From Planctomycetaceae bacterium (GTDB lineage Bacteria; Planctomycetota; Planctomycetia; Pirellulales; UBA1268): a DNA stretch of 6,238 nt. Shown in pieces: positions 1 to 5,146 of this stretch (position 1 is its first letter; each line of letters opens with the position of its first letter). The translations under genes were made by a program, and so were the position numbers. The stretch spans positions 1 to 6,238 of the forward strand of contig SIAG01000250.1 in NCBI GenBank assembly GCA_009691925.1, in the 5' to 3' direction. The notes beneath the pieces were generated by a model. That model worked only from the letters and a program-made list of their open reading frames with translations, was not told the DNA's origin and made no database searches.

Positions 1-462
1 CAGCCTGGCCCGAAGAAGTCGTATCCCTCGATCGTCGTCACGGCCGAACCGGCGCCTGCGGGGCTCGGGGAAATCACGGCCGCCAACCAGCCCGACCTCG
101 TCGCGGCGATCGGCACGAGGCTCACCGCGACGTTTCCGGCTGGTGGCCCGCTCAAGCTGATCAAAAAACCGGCCGCGGCAACCTTTGGGAGCCAGAAGGG
201 CGTCGCCTGGGCGCTGCCGGGAACGGCGAAGGTGGGGGGCCTCTCCGAGCCGGTCGATCGATTTGCCTACGGTGTCGTCCTCGGCGGGCGGCTCTACACG
301 GTCGAGGCCCGGGCCCCGAAGGGGAAGGTCGACGACGACGCCAAGGCGGCAGCCAAAGCCGTGGCCGCCACGCTCTTCCGGCCCGCAGAAGCCCCGGCGG
401 GGAATCCGGAAGGGGCGGCACCGGCGACACCCGACGACGAGGCGCCGCCGGCAGCAAACTGA
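1..462 (+). CDS. Unrecognised protein, C-terminal part (5' end outside window)
   Basis: The frame is open from the first base to a TGA at 460-462 and gives 153 residues. The start lies outside the window. I do not recognise the family. The visible part is a mixed alpha/beta-looking stretch with alternating hydrophobic residues, such as the segment ending YGVVLGGRLYTVEA (about residues 90-103). It is followed by a charged Ala/Lys helix (KAAAKAVAATLF) and a low-complexity Ala/Pro/Glu/Asp tail over the last 26 residues, which is probably disordered. The pattern of a short beta strand with a Tyr-Thr core, then a terminal helix, then a disordered tail loosely recalls small exported PsbP/DUF1795-like domains, but that is only a guess. 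The pentapeptide-repeat gene follows after 30 nt on the same strand, so co-transcription is likely. Codon use is strongly GC3-rich, as in its neighbours, which supports a real gene. Confidence 0.7.
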   Translation, partial: QPGPKKSYPSIVVTAEPAPAGLGEITAANQPDLVAAIGTRLTATFPAGGPLKLIKKPAAATFGSQKGVAWALPGTAKVGGLSEPVDRFAYGVVLGGRLYTVEARAPKGKVDDDAKAAAKAVAATLFRPAEAPAGNPEGAAPATPDDEAPPAAN

Positions 463-482
463 CTCGTGGCGACCGCCTGATG

Positions 483-487
483 AGGAG
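483..487 (+). promoter_or_regulatory. Ribosome binding site of the pentapeptide-repeat gene
   Basis: AGGAG lies 5 nt before the ATG at 493. It is a clear Shine-Dalgarno match and fixes the start. It sits within 30 nt of the preceding stop codon, which is consistent with the two genes sharing a transcript. Confidence 0.6.
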
Positions 488-492
488 TCGCG

Positions 493-990
493 ATGGCAGC
501 CTCGGCCCAGTCGACCGACCTCACTTCCACCGAGATCGTCAGGCTGTACGCCGCCGGACGTCGCGATTTCGCCGGTCTTGAGTTCACCTGCTCCCTCGAC
601 TTCGAGGGCCTCGAGATGATGGGGATTCGTTTCCACGACTGCTGGTTCGACGGCCACTTCATCGACTGTTGCCTCGTCGATGCCGACTTCGATGGGGCCT
701 CCATCAAGACGGTCGACTTCGTCCGCTGCGATCTCCGCGGGGACTCGTTCCGTCGTGCCCTCATCGATGCCGGGGAATTCCGCGGATGCTCGATGGCTGG
801 CGCCGATTTCGCAGGGGCCACGGCCATGGGGAAGCGCTTGCCGGGGGGGAACTACCGCCGCTCCGCGAGGAATGACGCTACGCGTCTCCCGCGTACGGGC
901 TCTTCCAGTCGCCCCAGGCCTTCAGGTAGCGGGCCAGGCCCGGCGACGAGGCTGACTTCTCCTCGATCCACGTCCGCGTCTCCTCGATGA
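493..990 (+). CDS. Small pentapeptide-repeat protein, 3' end probably frameshifted
   Basis: The product as read is 165 residues. Residues about 24-113 form consecutive five-residue units with Phe/Leu at the centre and Ala/Cys/Gly at the turns (DFAGL, DFDGA, DFVRC, DLRGD, EFRGC, DFAGA). This is the pattern of pentapeptide-repeat proteins, which fold as a right-handed quadrilateral beta helix. The opening (STEIVRLYAAGRRDFAGLEF) is typical of short members. There is no signal peptide or membrane segment, so it is probably cytosolic. The family is functionally diverse and no specific role can be given; the gyrase-protecting Qnr type is much longer. The ATG at 493 has AGGAG at 483-487. From residue 120 onward the protein becomes a Ser/Arg/Pro-rich tail unlike the repeats and lies antisense to the last 113 bases of the convergent exonuclease gene. 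One extra G in the run at 843-849 would instead end the protein at 873-875 (127 residues), leaving 2 nt to the exonuclease stop. I think that is the true end. Confidence 0.75.
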   Translation: MAASAQSTDLTSTEIVRLYAAGRRDFAGLEFTCSLDFEGLEMMGIRFHDCWFDGHFIDCCLVDADFDGASIKTVDFVRCDLRGDSFRRALIDAGEFRGCSMAGADFAGATAMGKRLPGGNYRRSARNDATRLPRTGSSSRPRPSGSGPGPATRLTSPRSTSASPR

Positions 991-1744
991 GGACATGCTC
1001 ATCTTCGAGGGAAAGCTCACCGGCCAGAACGCGCGACCGGAGGAAGATGAAGTAGGTGTCGAGAACGTCGCCGCGGCAGTAGTCGTGGATGTCGGCAGCC
1101 CGGCCGGCGTCCCACAGATCCTGCACCATGTATCCGGCAACGTCCTGCTTCCCCGGCTTACCGATCAGGTTCGCCGCCAGCGACAGCCCCCCCTGAAACC
1201 TACTCGCACCGCTGTTGGTGAGCCATTCGTGGAGATCGAAGTGCCCCGCCATGTTGTAGCGGTAGCGCGGCTGGTCGTAGTTGCGCTTGTCTTCGGCATA
1301 CCAGTCGGGGATCGGGAGCCCGTAGCGGAAGGCACAGAGCTCGAGCAGCGGGACGTCGAAGCCGCGGCCGTTGAACGTCACCAGACACGGCCTGCCATAC
1401 TTCCGCCAGCCCTCCCAGAACAGTCGCGCGATCTCGGGCGGCCGCGACTTCTCCTCGTCGAGGGCGACCAGATCAATGAGCCGGTAATCGGCCGCCACCC
1501 GCGCGATGACCAGCGACACCGGGAGCTGGAAGGTGTAGGGAATGAAGTCTTTCCCCTGCTCCGCCATCAGCTCCGCGCGCCACCGGGCAATCGCCGCCGC
1601 CGCCGAGAGCTTTTCCTCCGGATACCGCAGCCGCGACACGAGGGCCCCGTCGGAGACGCTCTCGATGTCGAAGACAAAGTAGGCGGTGTCGCGCTTCACT
1701 GGGGGGGCCGGAGGCAAGTGTCGATTCCTTTGGCGTGCTGGCAC
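878..1744 (-). CDS. Predicted PolB-like 3'-5' exonuclease (DEDDy family)
   Basis: The 288-residue product matches the predicted PolB-associated 3'-5' exonuclease family (Pfam DNA_pol_B_exo2), a stand-alone DnaQ-like nuclease domain. The metal-binding motifs are in order. Exo I is YFVFDIES, with Asp26 and Glu28. Exo II is FNGRGFD, residues 124-130, ending in Asp130. HFDLHEW, with Asp170, follows. Exo III is HDYCRGDVLDT, with Tyr222 and Asp226 in the YxxxD spacing of the DEDDy class. All catalytic residues are therefore present. The family is expected to remove nucleotides from DNA 3' ends, but its cellular substrate is not established and this gene gives no further clue. It has no polymerase domain. 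The GTG at 1744 is the first start available, because an in-frame TAG lies five codons upstream; a GTG at 1699 would remove 15 residues before the first motif. It lies 12 nt downstream of the oxidoreductase gene and is probably translated from the same mRNA. Confidence 0.9.
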   Translation of the reverse strand: MPARQRNRHLPPAPPVKRDTAYFVFDIESVSDGALVSRLRYPEEKLSAAAAIARWRAELMAEQGKDFIPYTFQLPVSLVIARVAADYRLIDLVALDEEKSRPPEIARLFWEGWRKYGRPCLVTFNGRGFDVPLLELCAFRYGLPIPDWYAEDKRNYDQPRYRYNMAGHFDLHEWLTNSGASRFQGGLSLAANLIGKPGKQDVAGYMVQDLWDAGRAADIHDYCRGDVLDTYFIFLRSRVLAGELSLEDEHVLIEETRTWIEEKSASSPGLARYLKAWGDWKSPYAGDA

Positions 1745-1756
1745 CTCGTGCCGATA

Positions 1757-2953
1757 CTACTGCCGGGCGAGCGGGTGCTTGAGCGGCAGCCAGGCGCCAC
1801 CGGCCTTGCTCGAAGCAACCGACTGCTGGATGAAATACATCCCTTCCACGCCGTCGTGGATGTTGGGATAGATCGTGTCGGTGCGCTCGAACGGCTTGCC
1901 GGCGATCGCCAGCTCCATCGCGTCGTAGGTGGCGCGGTAGACGTTGGCGAAGGCCTCGAAGAAGCCTTCCGGATGCCCCGACGGGAGCCGGCAGGCGGCC
2001 TTCGCCGGGTCGCTCGTGTAAGGGGCGTTGGGGTCGCGGGTGTAGATCTGGTGGGGATGGCCGTTCTTGCGGATGAAGAGCTGGTTGGGGTTTTCCTGGT
2101 GCCACTCGAGGCTGGCGAGCGTGCCGTCGATCTCGATCCGGACGTCGTTCTCCCGGCCGTGGCTGATCTGCGAGGCGGTGACAGTGCCCAAGGCGCCGTT
2201 GCCGTAGCGGATCACGGCATGGCCATAGTCGTCGAGCGGCCGCGGCGGCTCGAAGACCTTCAGGTTGCAGCTGATCGATTCGGGGAGGAGGCCGGTCATG
2301 TAGCGGCCGAGGTTGTAGGCGTGGGTGCCGATGTCGCCGAAGCAGCCGGCGGCGCCGCTCTTGGTCGGATCGGTCCGCCAGGCGGCCTGCTTCTGCCCCT
2401 CGCTCTCGAGCCGGCTCCGCAGCCAGCCCTGGATGTAGGTGGCGCGGATCGCCTGGATGTCGCCGAGCGCGCCAGAGAGGATCATCTGCCGCGCCTGACG
2501 GACGAGCGGATAGCCGGTGTAGTTGTGCGTCACGGCGAAGACGACGTTCGATCCCTTAACGAGCGCCGCAAGCTCTTCCGCCTCAGGCACGTTGAGGGTC
2601 ATCGGCTTGTCACAGATACAATGGAAGCCCGCTTCGATCGCCGCCCGGGCCACCGGGAAGTGCATGTGATTGGGTGTGGCGATGGAAACGAAGTCGATCC
2701 GCTCGTCGGCGGGGAGCTTCCGCTCGGCGGCGAACATCTCGGCGTAGGAGCCGTAGGCCCGCGACGGGGCAATGTCGTAGTCGGCAGCGCTCGCCTTGGC
2801 CCGGGCCGGATCGCTCGACAGCGCCCCGGCGACGAGGGCGGCACGGTTGTCGAGGACGGCAGCGGTGACATGCACCCGCCCGATGAACGATCCCTGCCCC
2901 CCTCCGACGATCGCCATCCGCAGCTTCCGACCCAGAGTCCCGTTCGTGGCCAT
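1757..2953 (-). CDS. Gfo/Idh/MocA-family NAD(P)-dependent oxidoreductase
   Basis: The product is 398 residues, the normal length for this family of sugar and polyol dehydrogenases. An N-terminal Rossmann fold carries AIVGGGQGSFIG (residues 14-25), which binds the dinucleotide. TPNHMH (94-99) and CDKPM (115-119) follow. The latter is the family's EKP motif with Asp in place of Glu; the lysine that contacts substrate and cofactor is Lys117. The C-terminal alpha/beta domain has GDIGTHAYNL (206-215) with the expected active-site His211. The substrate cannot be read from sequence. Planctomycetes carry many paralogues, often for carbohydrate breakdown. Unlike the many exported members there, this one has no Tat or Sec signal and should be cytoplasmic. 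The frame runs on to a GTG at 3031, but those 26 extra residues are low-complexity. I chose the ATG at 2953 because it has a strong ribosome site and places the Rossmann strand at the usual position. It heads a probable two-gene operon with the exonuclease. Confidence 0.93.
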   Translation of the reverse strand: MATNGTLGRKLRMAIVGGGQGSFIGRVHVTAAVLDNRAALVAGALSSDPARAKASAADYDIAPSRAYGSYAEMFAAERKLPADERIDFVSIATPNHMHFPVARAAIEAGFHCICDKPMTLNVPEAEELAALVKGSNVVFAVTHNYTGYPLVRQARQMILSGALGDIQAIRATYIQGWLRSRLESEGQKQAAWRTDPTKSGAAGCFGDIGTHAYNLGRYMTGLLPESISCNLKVFEPPRPLDDYGHAVIRYGNGALGTVTASQISHGRENDVRIEIDGTLASLEWHQENPNQLFIRKNGHPHQIYTRDPNAPYTSDPAKAACRLPSGHPEGFFEAFANVYRATYDAMELAIAGKPFERTDTIYPNIHDGVEGMYFIQQSVASSKAGGAWLPLKHPLARQ

Positions 2954-2961
2954 GCCCTGCT

Positions 2962-2969
2962 CTCCCCTT
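2962..2969 (-). promoter_or_regulatory. Ribosome binding site deciding the oxidoreductase start
   Basis: Read on the minus strand this is AAGGGGAG, 8 nt before the ATG at 2953. It is purine-rich and contains GGAG. No comparable site was noted for the upstream in-frame GTG at 3031, so it supports the shorter protein. Confidence 0.55.
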
Positions 2970-3073
2970 CGCGTCGCGTCAGTTTCCGGGAGGGGAGCAT
3001 CGGCCCCCCTCGTCCCATCGCCCCCCGGCACGGGCGACGGTGGGAATCTATCACACCGGGCTCAGCGGCTGGA

Positions 3074-3093
3074 GGGGGCAGGCCGTTGCCCCC
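3074..3093. repeat. Perfect 7-bp inverted repeat (hairpin) in the divergent intergenic region
   Basis: GGGGGCA at 3074-3080 pairs exactly with TGCCCCC at 3087-3093 around a six-base loop (GGCCGT). In RNA it would be a stable GC stem about 90 nt before the rhomboid start codon. There is no T run on either side, so it does not look like an intrinsic terminator. It could be a leader hairpin or a protein-binding site; in sequence this rich in G/C runs it could also be chance. Confidence 0.4.
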
Positions 3094-3172
3094 ACCCCCG
3101 GCGAGGACCTACCATGCCGGTTGCCTGTCCGCGGTGATTGCCGCGCGGGCCGCCGCCGGCGTTCCGGCAGAC

Positions 3173-3176
3173 GAGG
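3173..3176 (+). promoter_or_regulatory. Ribosome binding site deciding the rhomboid start
   Basis: GAGG lies 6 nt before the ATG at 3183. It supports that start over the in-frame TTG at 3138. Confidence 0.5.
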
Positions 3177-3182
3177 CATCCA

Positions 3183-4076
3183 ATGGGTTTTGCAGACCGC
3201 CGTTACGCGCCGCCGAATCGTTCCTGGCGGGGGGGATCCGCAGGGCCCGGGGACTGGAGCGCGGTGACAACGATCATCGTCGCCAACTGCGCCGTCTGGG
3301 TCGCCTGCCTCCTCGCCGGGAACGATTCCCCGCTCGGCGGGTGGCTGGCGATGCGCGGCGACCTGGCGAGCCATCCCCTCGAGGCGTGGCGGCTGCTCAC
3401 CTACGGCTTCGCCCACGACATGACCTCGCCGTGGCACCTGTTCCTCAACATGCTCACGCTCTGGTTCTTCGGCCCGGAGGTCGAGGCGCGGATCGGTCGC
3501 AACGAGTTCTTCCGCTTTTGGCTGACGGCGATCGTCCTCGCCGGCCTCGCCTGGCTGGCGAGCGTGCAATTTGGCCGAGTGGGCCAGGCCGGGTTGCTTG
3601 TTGGCGCCAGCGGCGCGGTGACGGCCACGCTCGCCGTCTTCATCTGGAACAACCCCCACCAGGAGCTTCTCCTCTGGGGCATCCTCCCGATCCCCGCCTG
3701 GGCCCTCGGCATCCTCTATTTCTTCTCCGACATCAGCGGCGCCGTCGAACGCCGCGACAATGTCGCCCACATCGCCCACATCGGCGGGGCGGTCTTCGGC
3801 CTACTCTACGCCTGGCGCGGCTGGAACATCGGCGATCTCCTCGAGGCTCCCGCGCAGCTCCTCCAGGCGCGGCAGCGATTCCGGATCTTCCGCCCTGAAG
3901 AAGATCCTCCGCGGCCGCCGTCGCGCCCGGTGTCACTGGAGGATGACGAAACGCTCCGTGATGCGGTCGATAAGATCCTCGAGAAGATCAGCCGCTCGGG
4001 CGAGGCAAGCCTCACGCCCCAGGAGCGCGACACCCTGACCCTCGCCAGCCGGCGCCTCAAGGAACGGCTCCGCTGA
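3183..4076 (+). CDS. Rhomboid-family intramembrane serine protease with C-terminal DUF6576-like tail
   Basis: The product is 297 residues. Rhomboids cut membrane proteins within or next to a transmembrane helix using a Ser-His pair. The core has about six membrane helices (roughly 27-45, 84-98, 111-129, 137-155, 161-182, 194-210). HLFLN gives His85 and Asn89 of the oxyanion region, GASG (141-144) holds the catalytic Ser143, and AHIGG (198-202) holds the catalytic His199, so it should be active. After a Pro-rich linker (about 238-250), a soluble helical tail (about 251-297; DAVDKILEKIS, SLTPQERDTL) matches the small domain found behind many bacterial rhomboids, DUF6576 as I recall it. The ATG at 3183 has GAGG at 3173-3176. 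A TTG at 3138 directly follows an in-frame stop, lacks a good ribosome site and would add 15 unlikely residues. The TPR gene follows after 19 nt. The substrate is unknown. Confidence 0.93.
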   Translation: MGFADRRYAPPNRSWRGGSAGPGDWSAVTTIIVANCAVWVACLLAGNDSPLGGWLAMRGDLASHPLEAWRLLTYGFAHDMTSPWHLFLNMLTLWFFGPEVEARIGRNEFFRFWLTAIVLAGLAWLASVQFGRVGQAGLLVGASGAVTATLAVFIWNNPHQELLLWGILPIPAWALGILYFFSDISGAVERRDNVAHIAHIGGAVFGLLYAWRGWNIGDLLEAPAQLLQARQRFRIFRPEEDPPRPPSRPVSLEDDETLRDAVDKILEKISRSGEASLTPQERDTLTLASRRLKERLR

Positions 4077-4095
4077 CCGCGGCCGGCGCGTTGTC

Positions 4096-5145
4096 ATGCC
4101 GACAGACCGCCACAGGCCCCGTGACCGTCCGCCGCGGCACGGCGCGCCGCGCTCCGACGGCGCTGGGGAGTGCAAGGCACCATCCCGGACCGGTTCGTGG
4201 CTTTCGCTCGCCGTGATCGGAGCCGCCGCTGCGTTGGCGAGCTTGTTTGTCGCCTCGACAGGCCGCCGCACCACTCCGCCCACACTTCGCCGCGCGACGG
4301 CCCAGCCGGGCGGGCCCGCTCGGTTTCCCGCGCCGACAGCCGCGGTACCGGAGGGCTACGCCGGCCTGGCAGGGGAAGCGCAGACCCTCGCCGCCTGGAT
4401 CGTGGCCCGTCATCCCGACCGGCCGCAGTCGACGGCGCTGGTGGCGACGATCGCCGCCGAGGGGGGCGACCAGGAAACCGCAGCGACGCTGTGGCGGGCC
4501 CAACTCGAGCGAGATCCGGAGACGGCCGAGGGGTGGTATCGACTCGGGCTCTATGCCGTGAAAGAAGGGCGCGACGCCGAGGCTGCCGAGTGGCTCGAGC
4601 GGGCCCGTCGGCTCGACCCGAACCTCCCCGACATCCAAGGGCATCTGGGGCGCTGCCTCCTAAAATCCGACCGGTTCGACGAGGCGGCAATCGTCCTCGA
4701 ACCGGCGATCGGCGACGACCGCGGTGGCGCCGTCCGGCTCTTCCACCTCGGCCATGCCCGGCTCCGCCAGGGGAAACACACCGAGGCCCAGGCGGCTTTT
4801 CAGGGGGCGATCGACCGGGCCCCTTCCTACACCGGCGCCTGGTACGGGCTGGCCACCGCCTTGTCGCGCCTCGGCCTGGCCAATGACGCAGAGCGAGCGC
4901 TGACGGAGTTCCGCCGCCTCAAAGCTCACGATGCCGGGACCGCGGCCAGGAATCTCTCCCGTGACGACAGCGCGCGGCTGCGGCGCCTCCTCGCCGGCTG
5001 GTACGCGGCCGCCGGACGGATCGCCGCCCTCGACGGCGACCACAACGAAGCCGAGGCCCTCCAGCTCCGCGGCGCTGCGATCGATCGATCTGTTCCCTCT
5101 CCCTCCACCGCCCCCCCTTCCAGCGCCGCGGGAGAAGGCCGTTAA
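4096..5145 (+). CDS. Membrane-anchored tetratricopeptide-repeat (TPR) protein
   Basis: The product is 349 residues. A very basic N-terminus (residues 1-32, rich in Arg/Pro/His) precedes one hydrophobic, Ala/Gly-rich helix (about 35-54). By the positive-inside rule the tail would be cytosolic and the rest extracytoplasmic. A Pro-rich linker (about 55-85) leads to TPR units at about 111-143, 144-177 (AEGWYRLGLY...LDPN), 178-211, 212-245 (HLGHARLRQGKHTEA...APS) and 246-279 (AWYGLATALSRLG), with a further helical pair to about 330. TPRs form superhelical scaffolds that bind other proteins. The C-terminus is Ser/Pro-rich. The ATG at 4096 has no evident Shine-Dalgarno site, so translation may depend on termination of the rhomboid gene 19 nt upstream. 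The CRTAC1 gene starts 1 nt after its stop, and I know such TPR/CRTAC1 pairs to be common in planctomycetes. The exact role is unknown; the likeliest binding partner is the CRTAC1 product. Confidence 0.88.
   Translation: MPTDRHRPRDRPPRHGAPRSDGAGECKAPSRTGSWLSLAVIGAAAALASLFVASTGRRTTPPTLRRATAQPGGPARFPAPTAAVPEGYAGLAGEAQTLAAWIVARHPDRPQSTALVATIAAEGGDQETAATLWRAQLERDPETAEGWYRLGLYAVKEGRDAEAAEWLERARRLDPNLPDIQGHLGRCLLKSDRFDEAAIVLEPAIGDDRGGAVRLFHLGHARLRQGKHTEAQAAFQGAIDRAPSYTGAWYGLATALSRLGLANDAERALTEFRRLKAHDAGTAARNLSRDDSARLRRLLAGWYAAAGRIAALDGDHNEAEALQLRGAAIDRSVPSPSTAPPSSAAGEGR
5131..5138 (+). promoter_or_regulatory. Ribosome binding site of the CRTAC1 gene inside the TPR gene
   Basis: GGAGAAGG lies 8 nt before the ATG at 5147 and within the last codons of the TPR gene. 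With the TAA at 5143-5145 only 1 nt from the ATG, this is the classic arrangement for translational coupling. Confidence 0.6.
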
Positions 5146-5146
5146 C

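Larger units (their letters stand above)
2954..3182. promoter_or_regulatory. Divergent intergenic region upstream of two operons
   Basis: These 229 bases separate the minus-strand oxidoreductase operon from the plus-strand rhomboid operon, so both promoters should lie here. I see no convincing -35/-10 pair. The only AT-rich patch is at 3045-3054; on the minus strand it reads GTGATAGATT and contains a weak -10-like TAGATT, with no -35 match at the right distance. A perfect hairpin sits at 3074-3093 (separate entry). Short open frames cross the region but show no ribosome sites or recognisable protein. Confidence 0.5.

Noticed and set aside
294..827. A 177-codon open frame on the minus strand across the first two genes
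   Set aside because: It is antisense to a pentapeptide-repeat protein with a clear ribosome site, and its own product is Ser/Arg/Ala-rich with no family resemblance.
2954..3031. Longer oxidoreductase start at the GTG at 3031
   Set aside because: The 26 extra residues are low-complexity and precede an ATG with a strong ribosome site at the usual distance from the Rossmann motif.
3074..3093. Intrinsic terminator in the divergent intergenic region
   Set aside because: The hairpin has no T run on either strand, and no transcript would be expected to end between two divergent genes.
995..3898. A 967-codon open frame on the plus strand, opposite the exonuclease and oxidoreductase genes and running into the rhomboid gene
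   Set aside because: It is antisense to two genes with intact catalytic motifs, crosses the intergenic region, and reads as Val/Arg/Gly/Glu-rich sequence with no recognisable domain. Long antisense frames are expected where GC is high and stop codons are rare.
5087..5094. Tandem GATC-rich ATCGATCG near the end of the TPR gene as a regulatory repeat
   Set aside because: It is short, lies inside the coding frame, and a similar GTCGATCGAT occurs by chance near 250; codon use explains it.
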